From Natronomonas salsuginis (lineage in GTDB: Archaea; Halobacteriota; Halobacteria; Halobacteriales; Haloarculaceae): a stretch of 64,000 nucleotides of DNA. Of the stretch, positions 34,811 to 43,368 are shown piece by piece (within the stretch, counting starts at the first letter, position 1; every line of letters starts with the position of its first letter). The position numbers were made by a program, and so were the translations under genes. The notes beneath the pieces were generated by a model. The model saw only the letters and a program-made list of their open reading frames with translations, ran no database searches and was not told the origin of the DNA. The stretch spans positions 310,001 to 374,000 of the forward strand of contig NZ_QKNX01000002.1 in the NCBI RefSeq assembly GCF_005239135.1, given 5' to 3'.

Positions 34811-36109
34811 ATGAGCACGCTACAAATTGCGGACGGAGCGGTCCTCGCTGCGGATATGAGCGTCCGATCGGCGGACGTTCTGGCCGATCGCGAGACGGGA
34901 CGAATCGTCGAGGTCGGCGATACCGCACGGGGCGACGAGATCCTCGACGCCGACAGTGGGCTCGTGATTCCGGGACTGGTCAACGCTCACTGTCACGTCG
35001 CCATGACGCTCCTTCGCGGCTACGCGGACGACAAACCGCTCGACGCGTGGCTCCGAGAAGATATCTGGCCGACGGAAACCGAGCTCGAGACGGACGACAT
35101 CGTCGCCGGAACCCGCCTCGGGGCGGTCGAGCTGCTGAAAAACGGCGTGACCGCGCTCGGCGATATGTACTTCGAGGTGCCGGAGAGCGCCGCCGCGCTC
35201 GCCGAGGCCGGCCTCAGAGCCCGCGTCGGCCACGGGATCGTCACGGTCGGCAAGGAGGAAGTCACCGCGCGGGCGGACTTCGAGACGGGGCTCGACGTCG
35301 CGCGAGAGCTCGACGGTGCGTTCGACGGTCGGATCGCGACGGCGCTGATGCCGCACTCGCTCACGACCGCCGCCGCCGACCTCCTCGCGGAGTACGTCCC
35401 TCGCGCGAGAGAGGCGGGAATCCCGCTGCACTACCACGCCAACGAGACGCGCGACGAGGTCGAGCCGATCGTCGAGGAGCGCGGCGTTCGACCGCTCGAG
35501 TACGCCGACGAACTCGGCATGCTCGAGGAAGGGGACTTCATCGCACACGGCGTCCACACCGACCGAACGGAGATCGAGCTGCTCGCCGAGCGCGGCGTCG
35601 GCGTCGCCCACTGTCCGGCCTCGAACATGAAGCTCGCGAGCGGGATCGCCCCCGTTCAGGAACTACTCGACGCCGGGGTGACCGTCGGGATCGGCACCGA
35701 CGGCGCGGCCTCGAACAATGACCTCGACGCGTTCGACGAGCTCCGCGACGCCGCGATGGTAGGCAAACTGAAGGCCGACGACGCCTCGGCCGTATCCGCC
35801 CCCGAGGTCGTTCGAGCGGCGACTGCGGGCGGAGCCGACCTGCTCGGCTTCGATTCGGGTCGGATCGAGCCGGGGGCACTCGCGGACCTCGCCGTGATCG
35901 ACCTCGAAGCGGCCCACCTCACACCGGCCCACGACCTCGTCAGCCACCTCGCCTACGCGGTTCGGGGCTCGGACGTGCGCCACACCGTCGTCGACGGCGA
36001 CGTGATCGTCCGTGATCGCGAGATCCTCACCCTCGACGAGGCGGCCGTCCGACGGGAGGCCGAACGCCACGCCGAGTCGTTGATCGCGCGCGCCGAATCG
36101 AACCGTTGA
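34811..36109 (+). CDS. 5-methylthioadenosine/S-adenosylhomocysteine deaminase-like amidohydrolase
   Basis: A 432-residue metal-dependent deaminase. PGLVNAHCHVAMTLLRGYAD gives metal ligands His60 and His62. HYHANETRDEVEP (about 212-224), FIAHGVHTD and the closing GIGTDGAASNNDLDAFDEL give the remaining His and Asp ligands. Enzymes of this family deaminate methylthioadenosine, S-adenosylhomocysteine or adenosine. A TATA-like AATTTAT lies at 34722-34728, about 25 bp before an in-frame ATG at 34751, so a longer leaderless form is possible; 34811 is where family similarity begins. The adenosylhomocysteinase gene lies 1.1 kb downstream, so both deal with SAM-cycle by-products. Confidence 0.88.
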   Translation: MSTLQIADGAVLAADMSVRSADVLADRETGRIVEVGDTARGDEILDADSGLVIPGLVNAHCHVAMTLLRGYADDKPLDAWLREDIWPTETELETDDIVAGTRLGAVELLKNGVTALGDMYFEVPESAAALAEAGLRARVGHGIVTVGKEEVTARADFETGLDVARELDGAFDGRIATALMPHSLTTAAADLLAEYVPRAREAGIPLHYHANETRDEVEPIVEERGVRPLEYADELGMLEEGDFIAHGVHTDRTEIELLAERGVGVAHCPASNMKLASGIAPVQELLDAGVTVGIGTDGAASNNDLDAFDELRDAAMVGKLKADDASAVSAPEVVRAATAGGADLLGFDSGRIEPGALADLAVIDLEAAHLTPAHDLVSHLAYAVRGSDVRHTVVDGDVIVRDREILTLDEAAVRREAERHAESLIARAESNR

Positions 36110-36235
36110 ACGCTCACAGGGGCCGATAAACGATATACACCATTCTCCTGCGGTCGTAAACTCGCACCACCCCCGGTGAACGAAATGAACGGGTACCCCG
36201 GTTTAGGGACGGCGTACCTGTACGGGAGGATGCAT

Positions 36236-37174
36236 ATGAACCCGAATACACGGCTCATCGCAGTCAGCCTATCGGCGCTGTTGATGCTGTCAGCCCTCGG
36301 TCCCGGACTGGCGATGGCGGACGCCGCATCCGCGAGCGGCAATTTGAGCATCAACGTCGCCCAGAACGACGGCGTCCTCGTGACGGTGAGTGACGACGAC
36401 GGTGGCGTGACGAACGCGTCGGTGAACGTGACCGTCGACGACGCGAACGCCACGTACGGAGGCGCTGGAACGCACACGACCGACGAGAACGGAACGGTCG
36501 GACTCCCGACCCCCGATGAGACGGTGGCCGTGACGATCGACGCCGAATCGGGGAACCGAACTGCGACGACGAGCGCGACGTTAACCGCCGAATCCGAGCC
36601 AACGGGCGGAACGCCGTTCGGGCTTCGCGTGACCGAGTTCGTCTACTCGCTGGTGAACGGCAACGGGGACGACGACCGAAGCATCAGTGAGCGCGTCTCC
36701 GGTTTCGTCACGTCGAACAACCCGGGGAACGCCTCGGATCGGTCCGGACCCGAGGACCGACGCGGTCCGCCGGAATCGAGCGATTCGGATGAGCCGAACG
36801 AGACGGCTGACGACGCCGACGAACGGCGCGGCCTGCCGACGCACGCCGGACCGGACGGCGAGGTCGGCCCACCGGCACACGCAGGCCCCGATGGTGACGA
36901 AGGTGACGCCGTGGACGACGAACCGGAGGACGAAGGTGATGATGCTGGCGAGGGCGAAGAAGGCGGAGCGAATGACGTAGATAGCGACTCCGAAGACGAC
37001 GCCGAGGCGGGAGACGAGACCGAGCCGGAAGACAGCGACGCGGATGCCGAGCGTTCGAGCGATGAGCACGAACGCGGCGACGAGTCCGACGGCGGCTCCG
37101 AAAGCAACGGGGGACCGAGCGACGCTCCCGGAAACAGCGGGAACGCCCCCAGAAACGGACCGCCCGATCGGTGA
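36236..37174 (+). CDS. Secreted, highly acidic low-complexity protein
   Basis: About 312 residues. A Sec-type signal, LIAVSLSALLMLSALGPGLA (about 8-27), ends near AMADAASA. Residues about 30-120 form a Thr/Asn/Val-rich beta domain with several potential N-glycosylation sites (NASVNVTV, DANATYG, ENGTVG). From residue 160 the sequence is almost all Asp, Glu, Gly, Ser and Pro. It includes a near repeat, THAGPDGEVGPPAHAGPDGD, and ends in a Gly/Asn/Pro tail. No lipobox or membrane anchor is visible. It is likely an exported or cell-surface protein of unknown role. ATGs at 36176 and 36230 are alternative starts. Confidence 0.65.
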   Translation: MNPNTRLIAVSLSALLMLSALGPGLAMADAASASGNLSINVAQNDGVLVTVSDDDGGVTNASVNVTVDDANATYGGAGTHTTDENGTVGLPTPDETVAVTIDAESGNRTATTSATLTAESEPTGGTPFGLRVTEFVYSLVNGNGDDDRSISERVSGFVTSNNPGNASDRSGPEDRRGPPESSDSDEPNETADDADERRGLPTHAGPDGEVGPPAHAGPDGDEGDAVDDEPEDEGDDAGEGEEGGANDVDSDSEDDAEAGDETEPEDSDADAERSSDEHERGDESDGGSESNGGPSDAPGNSGNAPRNGPPDR

Positions 37175-37246
37175 TCGGGCGGACCGTCACCGCGGGTCGA
37201 ACCGGCCTTCGGTAGCGTTTTCCCGCGCTCGCTCCTCGTGACGAGT

Positions 37247-38527
37247 ATGAGTCACCTGACGATCATCGAACAGCTCGACGATCCGGAGGAGGCCCGCCAG
37301 TCGGGCCGAAAGAAGATCGAGTGGGCCCGCCAGCACATGCCCATTATGACCGCCGTCGCCGAGGAGTTCGGCGCGGAGAAACCGCTCGACGGAGAAGTGA
37401 TCGCCATGGCGATGCACGTCGAGGCGAAGACAGCCGTCCTGACCGAAGTGCTCGCCGAAGCGGGCGCGGAGGTGGCGATCACCGGCTGTAACCCGCTGTC
37501 GACCCACGACGACGTGAGCGCGGCGCTCGACGCGAACGACGCGATTACCTCCTACGCCAAGCGCGAGGTCGACGAGGAGGAGTACTACGCCGCCATCCAG
37601 GCGACGCTGGAACACGATCCGACGGTCACGGTCGACGACGGCGGCGACCTGGTGATGGCGATCCACGAGGACTACCCCGAGCTCATCGACTCGATCGTCG
37701 GCGGCTGTGAGGAGACGACGACGGGCGTCCACCGCTTGCGCGCGATGGATGACGACGGCGCGTTGCGCTACCCGATGTTCGCGGTCAACGACACGCCGAT
37801 GAAGCGGCTGTTCGACAACGTCCACGGGACGGGCGAGGCCTCGCTGTCGAACATCGCCATGACGACGAACCTCTCGTTCGCCGGCAAGACAGTCGTCGTC
37901 GCGGGCTACGGCTACTGCGGGAAAGGCGTCGCGATGAAGGCGAAGGGGCAGAACGCCCACGTGGTCGTCACCGAGGTCGAGCCCCGAAGCGCTCTCGAAG
38001 CGCACATGGAGGGCTACGAGGTCTGTCCGATGGCAGAGGCCGCCGAGAAGGGCGACATCTTCGTGACGACGACCGGAAACCGCGACGTGATCGTCGAGGA
38101 GCACTTCGAGCGGATGGCGGACGGCGTCGTCCTCGCGAACGCCGGCCACTTTAACGTCGAGATCAACCTCGATGAGTTGGACGACCTCGCCGTCTCGCGC
38201 CGCGAGGTCCGCGACGGCGTCGAGGAGTTCGAGCTGGACGACGGCCGCCGGATCAACGTCCTCGCCGACGGCCGCCTCGTGAACCTCGCCTCGCCGGTCG
38301 CCATGGGCCACCCGGTCGAAGTGATGGATCAGAGCTTCGGGATTCAGGCCGTCTGCGTCCGCGAGATGGTCGAAAATGGCGACGCGTACGACGCCGGCGT
38401 GCACGACGTGCCGGACGATCTCGACCGGGAAGTCGCCGAGATCAAACTCGCCGCCGAGGGCGTCGAGTTCGATGGCCTGAGCGACGAACAGGTCGAGTAC
38501 ATGGGCAGCTGGCAGCACGGAACCTGA
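37247..38527 (+). CDS. ahcY: Adenosylhomocysteinase
   Basis: A 426-residue archaeal-type S-adenosylhomocysteine hydrolase, which splits SAH into adenosine and homocysteine with bound NAD. Landmarks are WARQHMPIMTAVAEEFG, the substrate segment ITGCNPLSTHDDVSAAL, and the NAD-binding VVVAGYGYCGKGVAMKAKG (about 219-237), followed by VTEVEPRSALEAHMEGY and TTTGNRDVIVEEHF. A GTG three codons upstream is a possible start, but the ATG at 37247 fits the family. The protein ends YMGSWQHGT, like other archaeal enzymes. It probably has its own promoter. Confidence 0.96.
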   Translation: MSHLTIIEQLDDPEEARQSGRKKIEWARQHMPIMTAVAEEFGAEKPLDGEVIAMAMHVEAKTAVLTEVLAEAGAEVAITGCNPLSTHDDVSAALDANDAITSYAKREVDEEEYYAAIQATLEHDPTVTVDDGGDLVMAIHEDYPELIDSIVGGCEETTTGVHRLRAMDDDGALRYPMFAVNDTPMKRLFDNVHGTGEASLSNIAMTTNLSFAGKTVVVAGYGYCGKGVAMKAKGQNAHVVVTEVEPRSALEAHMEGYEVCPMAEAAEKGDIFVTTTGNRDVIVEEHFERMADGVVLANAGHFNVEINLDELDDLAVSRREVRDGVEEFELDDGRRINVLADGRLVNLASPVAMGHPVEVMDQSFGIQAVCVREMVENGDAYDAGVHDVPDDLDREVAEIKLAAEGVEFDGLSDEQVEYMGSWQHGT

Positions 38528-38560
38528 TCGACCGGTCGATCCGCGGGGCCACGGCGGCGC

Positions 38561-38959
38561 TCACAGCTCGTTTTTTACGTAGCCGCCGAGATAGCCGCCG
38601 AGCGCGCCCAGACCAATCGTGTACGCGGCGACGAACACCAGCGCGAGAACGCCGACGATGCCGATCGCTCTCGGGACGCCCGCGAAACCGAGCAAAAAGA
38701 GTGCGAAGAACATGATGAGGACGAACGGGAGGAGCATGACGAGCCCCGCGAGCGTGCCGACCCGAAGGCCCGCCTTTGGATCACTCCCCTCCAGATAGCC
38801 GGCGACGCCGCCGCCGAGGATCGTCGAGAACGGGAGAAACGCGAGGACGATGCCGACGAGACCGCCGAGAAGGGCGTTGATACCGGAAGACGTTCCCGTG
38901 GTGGTTCGCTGCCGGTCGGGAGGCGTCGAGTCGGACGGCGTGGAGGGCTCGGAGACCAT
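38561..38959 (-). CDS. DUF5518 membrane protein
   Basis: About 132 residues with a polar Ser/Thr-rich N-terminus and four hydrophobic segments rich in glycine: INALLGGLVGIVLAFLPFST, GLRVGTLAGLVMLLPFVLIM, FALFLLGFAGVPRAIGIVGV and LVFVAAYTIGLGALGGYLGG. The LGGGVAGYLEG motif is typical of DUF5518, a small haloarchaeal membrane family of unknown role. It lies between ahcY (convergent) and htpX (divergent) with no operon partner. Confidence 0.8.
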   Translation of the reverse strand: MVSEPSTPSDSTPPDRQRTTTGTSSGINALLGGLVGIVLAFLPFSTILGGGVAGYLEGSDPKAGLRVGTLAGLVMLLPFVLIMFFALFLLGFAGVPRAIGIVGVLALVFVAAYTIGLGALGGYLGGYVKNEL

Positions 38960-39022
38960 ACGGGACGCTACCCCATCGATACACAAAAACCCGGTGGCGA
39001 TACCGCTCCCCGACTGCGATAC

Positions 39023-39030
39023 TTTTTATT
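39023..39030 (+). promoter_or_regulatory. TATA box for htpX
   Basis: TTTTTATT ends 22 bp before the htpX ATG at 39053. The spacing implies a short or absent 5' leader. Confidence 0.55.
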
Positions 39031-39052
39031 CGGTCGGAACGAACGGTGCCGT

Positions 39053-39919
39053 ATGGAATGGCAAACCGACTGGGGACTGCGGTTTCGCATGGGCTTTACC
39101 ATGTTTTTGCTCTTCGCCCTCTATTTGATCTTCATCGGGATACTGACGGCGTACTTCGGGAATCTCCTGTTCGCCGCGGTCATGCTCGGAGCGTTCTCGA
39201 TCGTCCAGTTCTTTTTCAGCGACAAGCTCGCGCTCCGGTCGATGGGCGCACGGACCGTCACGGAGGAGGAGTACCCGAAGCTCCACGCCCAGATATCGCG
39301 GCTCGCCCAGCAGGCTGACCTGCCGAAGCCGACGGTCGCCATCGCCGAGAACCGGACGCCGAACGCCTTCGCGACCGGCCGGTCGCCCTCGAACGCGTCG
39401 GTCTGCGTGACGACCGGGATCCTCTCGACGCTCGACGACGACGAACTGGAGGGCGTGTTGGCACACGAACTCGCCCACATCAAAAACCGCGACGTGGCCG
39501 TAATGACGATCGCCTCCTTTCTTTCGACGATTGCCTTCCTCATCGTCCGATGGGGGTGGCTCTTCGGCGGGCGGGATCGAAACGGGGCTCCGATGATCGT
39601 CGCCATCCTCGTCTCGCTGCTCGTGTGGGTGATTTCGTTCCTGCTCATCCGCGCGCTCAGCCGGTATCGCGAGTACAGCGCCGACCGCGGCGCGGCGATG
39701 ATCACCGGCAATCCGTCGGCGCTCGCGACGGCGCTGATGAAGATCTCCGGGCGGATGGACCAAGTGCCCGACGAGGATTTGCGCGAGCAAGCGGAGATGA
39801 ACGCCTTCTTCATCATCCCGATCACGCGCGGGTTCATCGGCCGGATCGCGTCGACGCACCCACCGACCGAAACCCGGATCGAGAAGCTCCGGGAACTCGA
39901 ACGAGAGATGGAGCGTTAA
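39053..39919 (+). CDS. htpX: HtpX-type M48 membrane zinc metalloprotease
   Basis: A 288-residue membrane protease. Two N-terminal helices (FTMFLLFALYLIFIGILTAY; LLFAAVMLGAFSIVQFFF) precede the protease domain. The zinc site HELAH lies at residues 138-142 within VLAHELAHIKNRD, and the third ligand is in the YREYSADRGAAM segment. Two more helices separate them. The family degrades misfolded membrane proteins under stress. Length and order match HtpX. The gene ends 33 bp before an IS-like hairpin. Confidence 0.92.
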   Translation: MEWQTDWGLRFRMGFTMFLLFALYLIFIGILTAYFGNLLFAAVMLGAFSIVQFFFSDKLALRSMGARTVTEEEYPKLHAQISRLAQQADLPKPTVAIAENRTPNAFATGRSPSNASVCVTTGILSTLDDDELEGVLAHELAHIKNRDVAVMTIASFLSTIAFLIVRWGWLFGGRDRNGAPMIVAILVSLLVWVISFLLIRALSRYREYSADRGAAMITGNPSALATALMKISGRMDQVPDEDLREQAEMNAFFIIPITRGFIGRIASTHPPTETRIEKLRELEREMER

Positions 39920-39952
39920 CCGCCCGCTCTGTCGTGGTTGCTGAGTGAACCA

Positions 39953-39973
39953 CCTCGGGGTCAAGCCCCGAGG
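39953..39973. repeat. Perfect hairpin resembling an IS200/IS605-type transposon end
   Basis: CCTCGGGG and CCCCGAGG form an 8 bp stem with a TCAAG loop. Similar subterminal hairpins occur at ends of haloarchaeal IS200/IS605 and IS1341-type elements. It sits between htpX and the truncated AI-2E gene, where homology to that transporter stops. No transposase is left. It could instead be a simple transcription-terminator hairpin between convergent genes. Confidence 0.45.
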
Positions 39974-39994
39974 CACTCGGCCTGCTCCGTCCGT

Positions 39995-40472
39995 AGAGGA
40001 TGAGCACGAACAGCGAGAACTCCAGGGTGATGGAGAGCGCATCGGCGGCCAGGGAGAGGGCGAGCGGTCGGAGGAAGTCGTTGGCGGCGGTCGTGAGCTC
40101 CGCGATGCCGACCTCGTAGGCGAAGCCGAGGACCTCGACCGGAAGCTCGTCGGGGAGGTTGTTGAGCAGTTCGATGGGCGTGCCGCGGCGCTCGAACAGC
40201 GCGAGGGCGATCGGGAGCAAGAGAAGAATTACGACGAGGAAGGCAGCGATCGTGACCGCCGCGCTCGCGAGTCGCCGTGGGACACCATGAGCGACGAGTC
40301 GCTGTCAGAGCGGATAGAGCACGTACGCGACCGTGATTGTGAAAAAGACGACCTCGACGACGTTCCAGAGGACCGCGACCGCCAGCGCCCCGACGGCGAC
40401 CAGGAGTCCGGCGATGACATGACAGCGCCGTCGGAGCGAGGGCACACGTCCAGATGCCTCCCCGAACACAAA
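39995..40472 (-). pseudogene. AI-2E family transporter, nonsense mutation and 3' truncation
   Basis: Reading one frame on the reverse strand from a GTG at 40472 or 40445 gives VIAGLLVAVGALAVAVLW and VVFFTITVAYVLYPL, then an in-frame TGA at 40307-40305. The same frame continues QRLVAHGVPRRLASAAVTIA, AFLVVILLLLPIALALFERR and IAELTTAANDFLRPLALSLA. This is the N-terminal half of an AI-2E/PerM-type membrane transporter, in unbroken frame apart from the stop. Homology ends near LFVLILYGR at about 39995, beside the IS-like hairpin, although family members run to over 320 residues. The gene therefore appears dead twice over. Confidence 0.72.
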
Positions 40473-40522
40473 CTCGTTCCCGGGAAGACGAACGCCGACG
40501 GCGCAACGTCGGCGACCGGGAT

Positions 40523-40530
40523 ACTTACAT
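40523..40530 (+). promoter_or_regulatory. TATA box for the thiamine-type ABC transporter operon
   Basis: ACTTACAT ends 24 bp before the ATG at 40555, preceded by GGGAT. It should drive a leaderless transcript of the three transporter genes. I saw no riboswitch-like structure in the short space. Confidence 0.5.
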
Positions 40531-40554
40531 ACCACCGAGTGTAACCACGCAGTA

Positions 40555-41670
40555 ATGAGACGACGAACGTTCGTTTCGGTCGCCGGGGGGAGCCTTGCCG
40601 CGCTGTCGGGCTGTCTGGGCAACGGCGGCGAAAACGGGAACGGTAACGGTGGAAACGGCGATAGTACCGACACCAGGGACGCAACCGAGACCGAAGACGG
40701 CGGGACGGCAACCCCGGTCGAGGATCCGACGATCACGATCGCCACCTACGACTCCTTTGTCGACGGCGAGGACCCGGTCGGGCCGTGGCTCAAATCGGAG
40801 TTTGAGGCCGAGTACGACGCGACAGTCGAGTTCCGGACGCCGAGTTCGGGGATCAATCAGTACATCCAGCGTGCCCAGCAGGGTGCGGAGATCGACGTCG
40901 ACCTGTACGTCGGGCTGAACGTCGACGAACTCATCCGGATCGACGAGCAGCTCGATTCGGCGCTGTTCGACTCGCTCGACGGGGAGATCGACGGCTCGGA
41001 TCGAGTCCGCGACGAGCTCCGATTCGACCCGGACGGGCGGGCGATCCCGTACGACACCGGCTACATCAGCCTCGTCTACGACGAGCGCGAGGTCACCCCC
41101 AAGACGTTCGAAGACCTCACGGACTCCGAAAACGCGGGGGAGCTCATTGTCCAGAACGCCCAGCAGTCCGACCCGGGCGTCGCGTTCCTGCTGTGGACGA
41201 TCCACGAGTTCGGTGCCGACGGGTATCTCGACTACTGGAGCGACCTGCAGGACAACGACGTTCGCGTCCTCGGCTCGTGGGACGACGCGTACAACGCTTA
41301 CCTCAACGAGGAGGCCAGCATGGTCGTCTCCTACTCGACCGACCAGGTCTACTACGGGGACCAACCGCGACACCAGGTCGGCTTTCTGAACGATCAGGGC
41401 TACGCCCAACCGGAGGGGATGGCCCGCTTCGCCGACGCCCCGAACCCCGACGCCGCACGGGAGCTGATGGAGTTCATGCTCCGCCCCGACGTGCAGGGCG
41501 TCATCGCCCAGAAGAACGTCCAGTTCCCCGCGGTCGCCGACGCCGACCTCGACGAGGAGTTCGACGCGGTCGCGCACGTTCCGCCCGAACCCGTCACCTT
41601 CGGCTACGACGAACTCGCCGGCAACCTCGACGGCTGGATTGAAGCGTGGGCCCGACAGATCGTCGGGTGA
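40555..41670 (+). CDS. thiB: Thiamine-type ABC transporter substrate-binding lipoprotein
   Basis: A 371-residue binding protein. RRRTFVSVAGGSLAALSGC gives a Tat-type lipoprotein signal with the lipobox Cys at 20. A Gly/Asn/Thr-rich linker follows to about residue 58. The domain ITIATYDSFVDGEDPVGPWL and the later YISLVYDEREVTPKTFEDLT, GSWDDAYNAYLNEE and VSYSTDQVYYGDQPRHQVGF match the TbpA/ThiB family. It would capture thiamine or a relative outside the membrane. Its stop overlaps the permease start (TGATG), so the genes are coupled. Specificity is inferred from family. Confidence 0.88.
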   Translation: MRRRTFVSVAGGSLAALSGCLGNGGENGNGNGGNGDSTDTRDATETEDGGTATPVEDPTITIATYDSFVDGEDPVGPWLKSEFEAEYDATVEFRTPSSGINQYIQRAQQGAEIDVDLYVGLNVDELIRIDEQLDSALFDSLDGEIDGSDRVRDELRFDPDGRAIPYDTGYISLVYDEREVTPKTFEDLTDSENAGELIVQNAQQSDPGVAFLLWTIHEFGADGYLDYWSDLQDNDVRVLGSWDDAYNAYLNEEASMVVSYSTDQVYYGDQPRHQVGFLNDQGYAQPEGMARFADAPNPDAARELMEFMLRPDVQGVIAQKNVQFPAVADADLDEEFDAVAHVPPEPVTFGYDELAGNLDGWIEAWARQIVG

Positions 41671-43343
41671 TGCGTCGTCGGCCTCGACTCTCCGAGCTGC
41701 CCGTACTCGTCGCCGCAGTCGCCACGGCGGTCCTGCTCGCGGTCATGCTGTACTACCCGGTCGCGAGTGTGCTCGCCGGAGCCGTCCTCGTCGACGGACG
41801 CCCGACGCTCGAACCGATCCGTTCTATCGTCACGGATTCCTTTTATTTGCGGCTGTTCCGATTCACCGCCTACCAGGCGCTGTTGTCGACGATCGCGAGC
41901 CTCGCGCTCGGGCTCCCGGGCGCGTACCTCCTGTCGCGATACGAGTTCCCGGGGCGACGGACGATCCGCTCGCTGACGCTCGTGCCGTTCGTGCTCCCGT
42001 CGATCATGGTCGCCGTCGGCTTCGCCGCGATGTTCGGCACCGGGGGGCCGCTGAACCGCGCGCTCGCGGCGTTCGGGCTGCCGCCGATCGAGCTGCTGTT
42101 CACGCTCAAGATCATCGTCCTCGCGCACGCGTTTTACAACGCGCCGCTGGTCGTCCGTGTCGTCGCGGCCGCCTGGGAGACCGTCGATGCACGGACCGTC
42201 GAAACCGCCCGAAGCCTCGGGGCGTCGCCGCGGCGCGCCTTCCTCGACGTGGTCGTGCCGCAGCTCCTGCCGGCTGCGCTGACGAGCGCGCTGTTGATCT
42301 TCATATTCACGTTCATGTCGTTCCCGATCGTGTTGGCCCTCGGCGGCCTCCAACTCGCGACCGTCGAGGTGTGGCTCTACGATCGGATCACGAGCCTTCG
42401 GCTCGACGAGGCCGCCGCGCTCGCGGTCATCGAAGCGGCGATCACGCTCGGACTGACGTACGCGTATCTGCGATACGAGACGGCGCAAGCGGCGTCGCGA
42501 AGCGTCGCGCGTCGCACCCGAAAGCGGCTGTTCGGTACCCTCGACCTCGATCGGATCGCGATCGGCGCGTACGGCATCGTCGTGCTCGTCGTCTTTCTCG
42601 GGCCAATCGTCTCGATGCTGCTGGCGAGCGTCACGAGCGTGAGCGGGGGGATCACGCTCGAACACTACGAGCTTCTCTTCGCCCGACGGGAGACGGTCGT
42701 CGGCACCCGACCGGATCTCGCGATCTGGAACTCGCTCGTGTTCGCCGTCGGGACGCTCGCGCTCGCGGTTCCGATGGGCGTCGTGCTATCGATGCTGACC
42801 GCGCGGGACACGCTCACGGCGAGAGTCGTCGGAACGCTCGCCATGGTCCCCTTCGCGGTCTCCGGAATCGTCGTGGGGCTCGGGCTGTTGCAGACGGTGG
42901 TCTTCGGCGTCGATGTGTTCGGCTATCGAGTGCAGGTGACCGGCGCGGTCGCGATCGTCGCCGCCCACGCCGTCGGCGCGTACCCCTTCGTCGTCCGCAC
43001 GGTCGCGCCGGCGCTCGCGTCGATGGACGACCGACTCGTCGAATCCGCCCGGGCGCTCGGCGCGTCTCGAACCCGCGCGCTCGTCGACGTCGAACTGCCG
43101 CTCGTGATGCCAGCGGTCGCGGCGGGTGCTGCCTTCGCCTTCGCGATCAGCATCGGCGAGTTCAACTCCACGATCGTGCTGGTGGAGGGCGGGGACGCTT
43201 ACACGATGCCCGTCGCCGTCGAACGGTATCTCGCTGACCGGACGCTCGGTCCGGCGACCGCGATGGGGTCGGTACTTTTAGTCGTCACGAGCGTCAGCTT
43301 CGTCGTGATCGAGCGCGTCGGGGCGTACGGAGGGATCGAGTGA
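41670..43343 (+). CDS. thiP: ABC transporter permease, two fused ThiP-type domains
   Basis: A 557-residue permease with two halves of about six helices. Each half has an EAA-type loop: ARTVETARSLGASPRRAFLD (about 172-191) and RLVESARALGASRTRALVD (about 457-475). Between them PLDRIAI-type arginine-rich cytoplasmic residues occur (RRTRKRLFGTLDLDRIAIGA). Such fused permeases serve thiamine and iron importers of the Thi/Fbp type. The ATG shares its A with the preceding TGA stop. It pairs with the binding protein and ATPase in one operon. Confidence 0.9.
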   Translation: MRRRPRLSELPVLVAAVATAVLLAVMLYYPVASVLAGAVLVDGRPTLEPIRSIVTDSFYLRLFRFTAYQALLSTIASLALGLPGAYLLSRYEFPGRRTIRSLTLVPFVLPSIMVAVGFAAMFGTGGPLNRALAAFGLPPIELLFTLKIIVLAHAFYNAPLVVRVVAAAWETVDARTVETARSLGASPRRAFLDVVVPQLLPAALTSALLIFIFTFMSFPIVLALGGLQLATVEVWLYDRITSLRLDEAAALAVIEAAITLGLTYAYLRYETAQAASRSVARRTRKRLFGTLDLDRIAIGAYGIVVLVVFLGPIVSMLLASVTSVSGGITLEHYELLFARRETVVGTRPDLAIWNSLVFAVGTLALAVPMGVVLSMLTARDTLTARVVGTLAMVPFAVSGIVVGLGLLQTVVFGVDVFGYRVQVTGAVAIVAAHAVGAYPFVVRTVAPALASMDDRLVESARALGASRTRALVDVELPLVMPAVAAGAAFAFAISIGEFNSTIVLVEGGDAYTMPVAVERYLADRTLGPATAMGSVLLVVTSVSFVVIERVGAYGGIE

Positions 43344-43368
43344 TGGACGAGGTCGGGGGATCGAGCCG

